Source of the DNA: Candidatus Binatota bacterium
GTDB lineage: Bacteria; Desulfobacterota; Binatia; UBA1149
Assembly: GCA_012960245.1 (NCBI GenBank)
Contig: DUBO01000056.1
Location: 104,859 to 168,858 of the forward strand
Length of the DNA stretch: 64,000 bases
Direction of reading: 5' to 3'
How positions within the stretch are numbered: the stretch's first letter is position 1; every line of letters begins with the position of its first letter. Below, one piece after another: positions 7,272-14,951 of the stretch. Below the pieces are notes generated by a model. It did no database searches and was not told the origin of the DNA. It saw nothing but the letters and a program-made list of their open reading frames with translations. Position numbers and translations under genes: made by a program.

Positions 7272-8810
7272 TCAGGAAGCCAGCTTGTTCTTCCAGCTCG
7301 ACCGGTACAGCAGGTTGAGAACCTTGCGCAGGACACCGGCCAGCGCCTTGGGTGCCGGGTACCAGATGGGTTCTTTGTTCGTACCGAAGCGATCGATGAC
7401 AATGGTTTGCTGACTGCAGAACTTGCGTATGCCTTCTTCGCCGTTGCGCCGGCCTATGCCCGATTCCTTGATGCCGCCCATGGGCACTTCGGGTATGAGC
7501 ATGTGGATCATGTGATCGTTGATGCAGACGGCGCCGGCTTCCACGCGGCGCGCTATGTTGGTGGCCCCTTCCTTGTCGCGCGACCAGACCGAGGCTGAAA
7601 GACCAAAGCGCGAATCGTTGGCCAGGCGGATGGCCTCGGCGTCGTCTTTTACCTTCTGTATCGCGATCACCGGCCCGAAGGTTTCTTCCTGCATGATCTC
7701 CATGTCGTGGTTGACGTCGACCAGTACCGTGGGCTGGTACCAGCAGCCTTCCAGCTGGGGCCGGGCTCCGCCGGCGAGCACGGTAGCGCCGCTGGCGCGG
7801 GCTTTGTCGAGCTGGTCTTCGATGATGTCGCGCTGGGGCGGGTGTATTATTGACCCCACGTCGGCATCTTCGCCCAGTCCCTGGCGTATCTGGCCTACAA
7901 CGTTGACCACCTTGTCGACGAATTCGTCGTATATGTCCTCGTGGGCGTAGACCCTCTCGATAGACATGCAGACCTGGCCGAGATTGACCATGCTGCCCCA
8001 CACGCAGCCGTTGGCGGCCCGGTCAAGGTTAGCGTCGGCGCACACGATGGCCGGGTCCTTGCCGCCCAGCTCCATGGTCGTGGGCTTGAGTTGCTCGGCG
8101 CAGCGCATCTGCACCTTGCGGCCGGTCTCTACGCTGCCGGTGAACGACACCATGTCGACAAAATCGATGAGCGTATCGCCGGTGCCACCCCGCCCGGTGA
8201 CGGTGGCCAGCAGGCCCTCGGGCAGCCCCGCTTCGTCGGCCAGTCGGCAGCACAGTTCGGCGCACAGCGGTGTTGCCGACGCGGGCTTTATGACCACGCC
8301 GTTACCCGCCATCAGCGCGGGGATGGCCTCGCCGATGGTCAACGTCAGCGGAAAGTTCCACGGGGTGATCATGCCGATGACGCCGCGGGGCTTGTAGGTC
8401 GAGATCGCCTTTTTTGTTTTGAGCAGGTGGGTCGAAACCTGCCGGTCGGCCAGCAGGCGGGCCGCGTTGCGACCCCAGTAGCCTATGCCATCACAGATAT
8501 AGAAAAGCTCGGTGGCAAACACGTCTACCCGGGGTTTGCCGGTTTCTGAGATGACCACGTCGGCGATCTCTTCCTTGCGGGAGACGAGCAGATCGCGGTA
8601 GTCGCGCAACATCCTTGCGCGCTGGCTGAAGCTCAGTGCCGCCCAGACCGCCTGGGCCTCGCGGCAGCGCGCGACCACGGCTTCCACCTGCCCGCGGTCC
8701 ATCTGCGGCAGGTTGCCGACGACCTGGCCGCTCACGGGGCTCAGGATGTCGAAGGTCGGGGGGTTCGTGTCCAGGGTATCGGTCGTGCTTGCTGTTGCAG
8801 GCTGGGCCAT
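7272..8810 (-). CDS. Aldehyde dehydrogenase family protein (NAD(P)+-dependent)
   Basis: 512 residues, full-length ALDH. Visible motifs: TPWNFPL, KPASATP, the FTGSVETG cofactor loop, ELGGKDP with the general-base Glu, NLGQVCMS with the catalytic Cys, and EETFGPV. The C-terminus has an extra, basic roughly 50-residue tail (YPAPKALAGVLRKVLNLLYRSS) that could be a membrane-associating helix; such tails occur on fatty-aldehyde dehydrogenases. ATG 8810 follows an AGGAGG site at good spacing, so the frame that continues upstream is not used. It is the last gene behind 3-hydroxyacyl-CoA dehydrogenase and an MDR dehydrogenase, which suggests oxidation of a fatty or aliphatic aldehyde to the acid. Confidence 0.92.
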   Translation of the reverse strand: MAQPATASTTDTLDTNPPTFDILSPVSGQVVGNLPQMDRGQVEAVVARCREAQAVWAALSFSQRARMLRDYRDLLVSRKEEIADVVISETGKPRVDVFATELFYICDGIGYWGRNAARLLADRQVSTHLLKTKKAISTYKPRGVIGMITPWNFPLTLTIGEAIPALMAGNGVVIKPASATPLCAELCCRLADEAGLPEGLLATVTGRGGTGDTLIDFVDMVSFTGSVETGRKVQMRCAEQLKPTTMELGGKDPAIVCADANLDRAANGCVWGSMVNLGQVCMSIERVYAHEDIYDEFVDKVVNVVGQIRQGLGEDADVGSIIHPPQRDIIEDQLDKARASGATVLAGGARPQLEGCWYQPTVLVDVNHDMEIMQEETFGPVIAIQKVKDDAEAIRLANDSRFGLSASVWSRDKEGATNIARRVEAGAVCINDHMIHMLIPEVPMGGIKESGIGRRNGEEGIRKFCSQQTIVIDRFGTNKEPIWYPAPKALAGVLRKVLNLLYRSSWKNKLAS

Positions 8811-8888
8811 GTGTGGGGCCTCCTCGCGTTGGAATACCGTGAGGCTATTACCCCGCCCGGGGTGTGTCAAAAAAGCTGCCTGGCCTCT

Positions 8889-9773
8889 TCAGGGGAGGTC
8901 GGGGTTGGGCACCGGTGGACGCTCGGAGTAGTCGTAAAAGCCCAGCTTCGACTTGCGCCCGAGCTTGCCTTCTTCGACCAGGCGTTTGAGCAAGGGGGTC
9001 GGTGCCATGGTGGGTTCGCCGAAGGTCTCGTGCAGGTTTTCAGCCATGGCGCAGACGATGTCCAGCCCTATGTAGTCGGCCAGCGCGAGCGGGCCCATGG
9101 GATGGTTGGCTCCCAGCTGCATGGCCGCGTCTATGCCGGCGATGTCGGCCAGTCCCGCTTCCAGGCAACGGATGGCGTCGACCATGTAAGGGGTGAGCAG
9201 TCGGTTGACGATAAACCCGGTGGCGTCCTTCACCCGTACCGGTGTCTTGCCGATCTGTTCGACGAAAGCCACGACCTCGTCGAGCACCGCGGCGTCGGTG
9301 GAGTCGGTGCCTACTACCTCGACCAGCTTCATCATCGTGGCCGGGTTGAAGAAGTGCAGGCCGATGAACCTGTCTTTTCTCGACACCGCGTCCTGCATGT
9401 CGGAGATAGACAGGGTCGATGTGTTACTCGCGAGTATGGCCCCCTCCTTGAGGATGCCGTCCGCCTCGGCGAAGCGCGTTCTTTTGATTTCGAGGTCTTC
9501 GACAATGGACTCGATGAGCAGGTCGGCGTCGGCGGCCTGCGACAGGTCGTCGGTAAAGTTTATACGCGCTAACACCGCGTCGGCGTCTGCCTGCTCGAGC
9601 TTGCCCTTGTCGACCCGTCTGGCCAGCCCCTTCTCGATCCCGGCCCTGGCCGCGTCCGACGGACCCGGGGTCGCCTTGACGAGCACGACCTCTACGCCAC
9701 GCGAGGCTATGGCCTCGGCTATGCCGGCACCCATCTGCCCGCCACCCAGTACTGCTACTTTTGAAATCGCCAT
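8889..9773 (-). CDS. 3-hydroxyacyl-CoA dehydrogenase
   Basis: 294 residues, single-domain HBD/FadB-dehydrogenase type. The NAD-binding loop is LGGGQMGAGIAEA at the N-terminus. The catalytic His lies in GLHFFNPATMMKLVEVV, followed by TGFIVNRLLTPY and NHPMGPLALADYIGLD of the C-terminal dimerisation domain. It oxidises (S)-3-hydroxyacyl-CoA to 3-oxoacyl-CoA in beta-oxidation, or runs in reverse in butyryl-CoA-type synthesis. ATG 9773 is preceded by GAGGAAAAA; the longer reading frame upstream is the overlap with the MDR gene in another frame. The chain length handled cannot be read from sequence. Confidence 0.93.
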   Translation of the reverse strand: MAISKVAVLGGGQMGAGIAEAIASRGVEVVLVKATPGPSDAARAGIEKGLARRVDKGKLEQADADAVLARINFTDDLSQAADADLLIESIVEDLEIKRTRFAEADGILKEGAILASNTSTLSISDMQDAVSRKDRFIGLHFFNPATMMKLVEVVGTDSTDAAVLDEVVAFVEQIGKTPVRVKDATGFIVNRLLTPYMVDAIRCLEAGLADIAGIDAAMQLGANHPMGPLALADYIGLDIVCAMAENLHETFGEPTMAPTPLLKRLVEEGKLGRKSKLGFYDYSERPPVPNPDLP

Positions 9774-9813
9774 TTTTTCCTCGCTTGCTCCGTGGGTTTC
9801 AGCCCGGGGCGCT

Positions 9814-10968
9814 TCAGTCGTTGATGCGGTAGACCGGGAACCATCCCGTGTTGCCCGCGTTGTAGTCCTTGAAGAGGTCGGGCACTTCGTCCCAGCCGTA
9901 AACGTGCTCGTCGGCAGGCGGCAGCCAGCCGTGCTCTTCGGCAAAGGCCACGGCCGCCACGCCCTGGCTGTAACGCGCGTAGTGCGTGTGCACGTGCTGG
10001 TGGCGGGCGATACACTCGCTGGCTCGCACCAGCTCAATCATCATGCCCTCTTTCCAGCCCGCCGTGGTCACCACGCCCTCACGCGCCAGTGCCTTGAGCG
10101 TGGCCCTGAACACCGGCGCGCCGACGAAGTCGATGAAGATGTTCACCATGTCGCCGTCGGTAATGTCGCGCACCTTGGCGAGAAAGGTCTTCTCGGCCGC
10201 GGTGTAAGCCTTGGTGTAGTCCTCGTCCTTGCGAAAACGTGACTTGTCAAAATACAGGTCCTTGAACTCGCGGCGGTCAACCGGGCGAATGCCCTGGGCC
10301 TCTATCATGGCCAGGCGGTCGTCGGTGGAAGCCACCTGGGTGACATCACAGCCGGCGTGTTTTGCCAGCCCGAGCTCGCCCATGGTGACGCCGCCACCCC
10401 AGCCCCACACCCGCGGCCTGGGCAGGTCGGTTTCGTTGAGGAGCAAGCGCAGGGTGCCGTAGGCCAGCTCCCAGTTGGACCACGCCGTTATGTAGCGCAG
10501 CGAGAACGCGGCCCACTGCTCCAACGAGTACTTCGTGTTGCTGGGCAGGGGGATGAGCTGCGACTGGCCAAAGCGGCTTTGCTTCGCGAGCATGCCCACG
10601 CTGCCCTCGGCGTCGTAGGCAAAGATTCTCTCGGGGTAGCCGTGGGCATCGGCCTTTCCGTTGCAGAAGAGAATGGCGGTGTCGCCTTCCTTGACGGTGC
10701 TGACCTCGTCCCCAACCTTGCCCACGCGCACCACGCCGGCGTTGCCTATGACCACGCGGTCTTCGCCGCGGGCCAGGCAGATATCTATCGGCCGCCGCTC
10801 GATGGCGTGGCCCATGTTGCCTTCCATGCAGCCAATAAGCGGCTCCACCAGGGCTTCCTGCGGGCCGGGCTCGTCGAATTCAAAAGTTTCGCGTACCAGC
10901 TCGGTGCTCACCGGGCTGCCGCCTTTTTCGCCTGCGTGTAGTACCCAGGCCTCGGTTTTTACTGCCAT
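9814..10968 (-). CDS. MDR-family (zinc-type alcohol dehydrogenase-like) oxidoreductase
   Basis: 384 residues. The N-terminal GroES-like half contains VIGNAGVVRVGKVGDEVSTVKEGDTAILFC. The Rossmann half has VWGWGGGVTMGELGLAKHAGCDV, a variant of the G-x-G-x-x-G nucleotide loop. The Cys/His ligands of the catalytic and structural zincs are not evident, so it resembles zinc-free quinone/enoyl reductases. The closing WDEVPDLFKDYNAGNTGWFPVYR resembles the C-terminus of crotonyl-CoA reductase relatives. First gene of an apparent three-gene operon with 3-hydroxyacyl-CoA dehydrogenase and aldehyde dehydrogenase, so an enoyl-CoA or aldehyde substrate is plausible but unproven. Confidence 0.8.
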   Translation of the reverse strand: MAVKTEAWVLHAGEKGGSPVSTELVRETFEFDEPGPQEALVEPLIGCMEGNMGHAIERRPIDICLARGEDRVVIGNAGVVRVGKVGDEVSTVKEGDTAILFCNGKADAHGYPERIFAYDAEGSVGMLAKQSRFGQSQLIPLPSNTKYSLEQWAAFSLRYITAWSNWELAYGTLRLLLNETDLPRPRVWGWGGGVTMGELGLAKHAGCDVTQVASTDDRLAMIEAQGIRPVDRREFKDLYFDKSRFRKDEDYTKAYTAAEKTFLAKVRDITDGDMVNIFIDFVGAPVFRATLKALAREGVVTTAGWKEGMMIELVRASECIARHQHVHTHYARYSQGVAAVAFAEEHGWLPPADEHVYGWDEVPDLFKDYNAGNTGWFPVYRIND

Positions 10969-11193
10969 GCTTTGCCTGCTCCGCTGAGTCTTGTCGCGCC
11001 GCCCCGGGGCCGGTCACCGACGAATCGAGAAAACTAACGGTCTCTAACGGCCGGGGCAAACCGCGCGCCGGGATGCGGTTGGGGCCGCTGTTTGCTGTTG
11101 CCCTTAGAAAGAGCGGGTGGTACCGTCCCGCTGCCGCTGGCGTCGCCCGTATAGCCTGAAAGGCATACCCCTTACGGATCGACTTACACTTAT
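10969..11193. promoter_or_regulatory. Divergent intergenic region with two inverted repeats
   Basis: 225 bp between the MDR start (minus) and the large flavoprotein start (plus). It holds GCGGG-N9-CCCGC at 11113-11131 around a GGTACC core, and GTATAGCCT-GAA-AGGCATAC at 11149-11168. Either could be an operator or part of an mRNA leader. I find no convincing -35/-10 pair. Regulator unknown. Confidence 0.3.
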
Positions 11194-14100
11194 ATGCTGC
11201 AACTCAAGATCGATGGATTCTCTTACCAGGACCTCTTCGACCCGGCCCGCCTGGCCGAACTGAGCGAGCGCTTCTACTCCTGGTTGGCGGCGGCCGACGC
11301 CGGGCTAGCGGCCCGTTTTGAGCAGTACCGCTCTGGTGCCGAGATCTCGGCCGTAGACGAGAGCAACCTGTTGGTCGAGATGGCCAGCAGCCAGTCGACC
11401 TTCGTTGCGCAGCTTTTCGGCATAGAAGCGGCCGTTGGCGAGCTGGCCGAAGGCGTCAAAGAGCTGGGCCCGCTGTGGCAGTTCAAGAAGCAGTTTCTCG
11501 GCAAGCGTGTAAAGAAAATCACCGACGATGATCTGCAGGGCTTCGACGCCGACGCTTTTGACCAGGTCGTGCTCGACCTCGCATCAGGGGCGGGGGCCAC
11601 CACGGCCCACGCTGAGCTCGTTTTTTCTGCCCTCGTCTGTGACCTGCTGGCCGATCCGGATGACTCGCCGGCCCACGGCACCATCGACGCGCTGGACTCC
11701 TGGTCATCCGGGGGCGCCGAGGGTGAAGCGCTGGCCGATAAGTTTCTCGGCGATGCGGCCCTATGGTGTCGCGTTCGCTCCAGCCAGGGCGATCAGCAAT
11801 CGCTGACCTCGGGCTGGGCCAGCTTCAAGACCCCCGAGAAAATCGACTTCGACCAGCTCGTGGAGCTCGAGCATCCGGACCCCGAGCGGCCGTGGCTCAT
11901 GGAAGGCCCCGCCGACAGCATGCGTCGTCGCGACGGCTTTGAACTCACCGACCGTCGCTACGATCGCAAGCAGGTCATGTCCGAAGTCGACTACTGCATA
12001 CTTTGCCACGCCCGCGACAAGGACTCCTGCAGCAAGGGCGTGTTCGGCAAGGACGGCCACTTGGCCAGTAACCCGCTTGGCATAGAGCTCGGCGGTTGCC
12101 CGCTGGACGAAAAAATCTCGGAAATGCACGCCTGCCAGGCCGAGGGTGACAGTATCGCGGCCCTGGCGTTGATCATGATCGACAACCCCATGGTGCCGGG
12201 CACCGGTCACCGTATATGCAACGATTGCATGAAGGGCTGCATCTACCAGAAGTTTGAGCCGGTCAACATCCCCCAGATCGAAACCCGCGTGCTCACCGAC
12301 GTGCTCGACCTTCCCTGGGGCTTCGAGGTATACAGCCTCCTGAGCAGGTGGAATCCCATCAACCGTCGCTGCCCGCAGACCAAGCCTTACAACGGGCGCA
12401 ACGTGCTCGTGGTGGGGCTCGGGCCCGCCGGTTACACTCTTGCCCACTACCTGCTGACAGAGGGTTTCGGCGTGGTCGGTGTCGACGGCCTCAAGCTCGA
12501 ACCCCTGCCCAAGGGTCTGGGTGGGCCGGCGCCGGAACCGGTAGCCGATTTTTCGGAACTCTACGAGGAGCTCGACGAGCGTCCGCTCATGGGTTTCGGC
12601 GGCGTGGCCGAGTATGGCATCACCGTGCGCTGGGACAAGAACTTTCTCCAGGTCATGCGTGCGTGCCTGTCGCGGCAACCGAGGTTCAGGGCTTACGGTG
12701 GGGTGCGTTTTGGCGGCACCCTGATGATTGAAGACGCCTGGGAGCTCGGCTTCGACCACGTCGCCATAGCCACCGGCGCGGGCAAGCCGACGGTGCTCAA
12801 GATGAAGAACAATCTCATCAGGGGCGTGCGTAAGGCGTCTGACTTCCTGATGGGGTTGCAGCTGACCGGTGCCCAGAAGAAATCATCGATGACCAACCTG
12901 CAGGTGCGCCTGCCAGCGGTGGTGGTGGGTGGAGGCCTGACAGCAATAGACACCAGCACCGAGGTCATGGCCTACTACCCGGTGCAGGTAGAGAAGACGC
13001 TGGACCGCTACGAGACCCTTGTTGAAGAAAACGGTGAGGAAGCCGTACGCGCGTTATATTTTGGTGATGAAGAGCCGGCCATACTCGATGAGTTTCTCGA
13101 GCACGGCCGCGCGATCCGAGCCGAGAGAGGCCGCGCCGAGGCTGCCGGTGAGCTGCCCAATTTCGTACCACTGCTGAGGTCCTGGGGTGGCGTGACGATG
13201 GCCTACCGCAAGGGCCTGGTCGATTCGCCGGCCTACAGGCTCAACCACGAAGAGGTGAGCAAGGCGCTGGAAGAAGGCATCTGGTACGCCGAGACGCTCA
13301 GCCCCACCGAGGCGCTGCAGGACGAGTACGGCGCGCTTGACGGGCTGTTGTTCGAGCAGCAGGAAGGGGTTGACGGTCGCTGGGCCGGCACGGGAGAGAC
13401 CGTGAAACTACCCGCCCGCGCCCTGTTTGTCGCCGCCGGCACTTCGCCCAACGTGGTTTACGAGCGCGAGCATCCGGGCAGTTTCGAGATGGATGAACGC
13501 GGCAGGTTCTTCAAGCGCTTTCGGATAGAGAAGGATAGCGCCAGCCAGAACGGTTCAGGCCAGGACGGGCCGTCTCCCTACCCCGTGGTCGACGAGCCGT
13601 TCGAGGGCAAGCCCGGGGTGTTCACCTCGCATACGTCCGGCGCCGAAGGTGGCCCGCAGCGGCTGGTTTCTTACTTCGGCGACAACCATCCCGACTATGC
13701 CGGCAACGTGGTCAAGGCCATGGCCTCGGCCCGCGACGGTTACCCGCAGATAGTCAATCTTTTTGCCGACGAGATAGCCGGACTCGATGCCGCCGACCAA
13801 CCCGTCCGCGAGAGCGAGTGGGACACTATGGCCGCTCGGCTCGAAGAAGGTCTGATGCCGCGCGTGCACGAAGTCATAAGGCTCACCTCCAATATCATCG
13901 AGGTAGTGGTCAAGGCGCCTTTTGCCACCCGGCACTTTGAGCCCGGGCAGTTCTACCGCCTGCAGAACTACGAGACGCTTGCCCCCGAGGTCAACGGCAC
14001 CACGCTTGCCGCCGAGGGCATGGCACTCACCGGGGCCTGGGTCGATCGAGAGCAGGGACTGCTCTCGACCATAGTGCTCGAGATGGGGGGCAGCTCGCGA

Positions 14101-14829
14101 CTGTGTGCCACCTGGGAGCCGGGCACCCCGCTGGTGCTCATGGGACCCACCGGCGCGCCTACCGAGATACCCACGGGCGAAACCATAATCCTTTTCGGCG
14201 GTGGCCTTGGCAACGCTGTGCAGTTTTCAATCGGCCGTGCCATGCGCGAGCGCGGCAACAAGGTCATCTATTTTGCGGCCTACAAGAGCCCCGACGATGT
14301 TTACCACGTGGACGACATCGAGGCTGCCGCCGACGTGGTGGTGTGGTCGGTCGACCAGGGCGAGCCTATAAAGCCCCGCCGTGACCAGGATCGCAGCACG
14401 GTGGGCAACGTGTTGCAGGCTCTCGAAGCTTACGCCAAGGGCGAGATGGGTGAGCCGCTCATCGATGTTGCCGAGGCCTCCAGGCTTATAGCCATCGGCT
14501 CGGATCGCATGATGTCGGCCGTGGCGCAGGCGGTGCGTGGCAGCCACGCGAAGTTCCTGTCGCCCGACCTGCTGGCCCTGGGGTCTATCAACTCCACCAT
14601 GCAGTGCATGATGAAAGAGATCTGCGCCCAGTGCCTGCAGAAGCACATCGATCCCGAAACCGGTGAAGAGCTGCCGCCGGTGTTCTCCTGCTTCAACCAG
14701 GACCAGCGACTTGACCGGGTTGATTTTGCCAACCTCAACGATCGCCTGCGTGCCAACGGCGTGCTCGAGAAGCTCACCAACGCCTGGCTGACCCACCTGT
14801 TCATCGCCGGCGACATCGCCCGCGCCTGA
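11194..14829 (+). CDS. Multidomain FAD/iron-sulfur oxidoreductase, NfnL-NfnS-like fusion
   Basis: 1211 residues in one chain. Residues 1-250 are a helical region I do not recognise. Cys clusters follow: CILCHARDKDSC near residue 268, further Cys near 303-315, and CNDCMKGC near 342-349, as in glutamate-synthase-like [4Fe-4S] domains. A GltD-type FAD/NADPH module comes next, with VLVVGLGPAGYTLAHYL near 404 and a second dinucleotide loop VVVGGGLTAIDTSTEV near 572. From about 880 the protein resembles dihydroorotate dehydrogenase electron-transfer (PyrK/NfnS) subunits: FEPGQFYRLQNYE, IILFGGGLGNAVQ near 1000, and a C-terminal CMMKEICAQC...C cluster for [2Fe-2S]. In Nfn these are two subunits that bifurcate electrons among NADH, ferredoxin and NADPH; here they are fused. 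Actual electron carriers are inferred. The gene stands alone. Confidence 0.75.
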   Translation: MLQLKIDGFSYQDLFDPARLAELSERFYSWLAAADAGLAARFEQYRSGAEISAVDESNLLVEMASSQSTFVAQLFGIEAAVGELAEGVKELGPLWQFKKQFLGKRVKKITDDDLQGFDADAFDQVVLDLASGAGATTAHAELVFSALVCDLLADPDDSPAHGTIDALDSWSSGGAEGEALADKFLGDAALWCRVRSSQGDQQSLTSGWASFKTPEKIDFDQLVELEHPDPERPWLMEGPADSMRRRDGFELTDRRYDRKQVMSEVDYCILCHARDKDSCSKGVFGKDGHLASNPLGIELGGCPLDEKISEMHACQAEGDSIAALALIMIDNPMVPGTGHRICNDCMKGCIYQKFEPVNIPQIETRVLTDVLDLPWGFEVYSLLSRWNPINRRCPQTKPYNGRNVLVVGLGPAGYTLAHYLLTEGFGVVGVDGLKLEPLPKGLGGPAPEPVADFSELYEELDERPLMGFGGVAEYGITVRWDKNFLQVMRACLSRQPRFRAYGGVRFGGTLMIEDAWELGFDHVAIATGAGKPTVLKMKNNLIRGVRKASDFLMGLQLTGAQKKSSMTNLQVRLPAVVVGGGLTAIDTSTEVMAYYPVQVEKTLDRYETLVEENGEEAVRALYFGDEEPAILDEFLEHGRAIRAERGRAEAAGELPNFVPLLRSWGGVTMAYRKGLVDSPAYRLNHEEVSKALEEGIWYAETLSPTEALQDEYGALDGLLFEQQEGVDGRWAGTGETVKLPARALFVAAGTSPNVVYEREHPGSFEMDERGRFFKRFRIEKDSASQNGSGQDGPSPYPVVDEPFEGKPGVFTSHTSGAEGGPQRLVSYFGDNHPDYAGNVVKAMASARDGYPQIVNLFADEIAGLDAADQPVRESEWDTMAARLEEGLMPRVHEVIRLTSNIIEVVVKAPFATRHFEPGQFYRLQNYETLAPEVNGTTLAAEGMALTGAWVDREQGLLSTIVLEMGGSSRLCATWEPGTPLVLMGPTGAPTEIPTGETIILFGGGLGNAVQFSIGRAMRERGNKVIYFAAYKSPDDVYHVDDIEAAADVVVWSVDQGEPIKPRRDQDRSTVGNVLQALEAYAKGEMGEPLIDVAEASRLIAIGSDRMMSAVAQAVRGSHAKFLSPDLLALGSINSTMQCMMKEICAQCLQKHIDPETGEELPPVFSCFNQDQRLDRVDFANLNDRLRANGVLEKLTNAWLTHLFIAGDIARA

Positions 14830-14861
14830 GCCCTAAGGGTAGCGGTCCGGAAAACACGAGC

Positions 14862-14900
14862 AAAGAAAAACCCCCGCAGCGGGTTGGTCCACTGCGGGGG
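14862..14900 (-). terminator. Rho-independent terminator of the first tandem secreted-protein gene
   Basis: Read on the minus strand, a nine-base stem (CCCCCGCAG / CTGCGGGGG, 14871-14900) with a 12-base loop is followed by TTTTTCTTTG. It lies about 50 bp past the stop at 14952. A second hairpin, TCAGCCCC/GGGGCTGA, sits between them at 14911-14932. Confidence 0.85.
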
Positions 14901-14951
14901 CGTCGTTCGTTCAGCCCCTTTCGGGGGGCTGACGCTCAATAGAGCCGGGCG

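Noticed and set aside
14227-14796. Minus-strand frames inside the large flavoprotein gene
   Set aside because: The plus frame has continuous Rossmann, FAD and Cys motifs. The minus frames are shadows.
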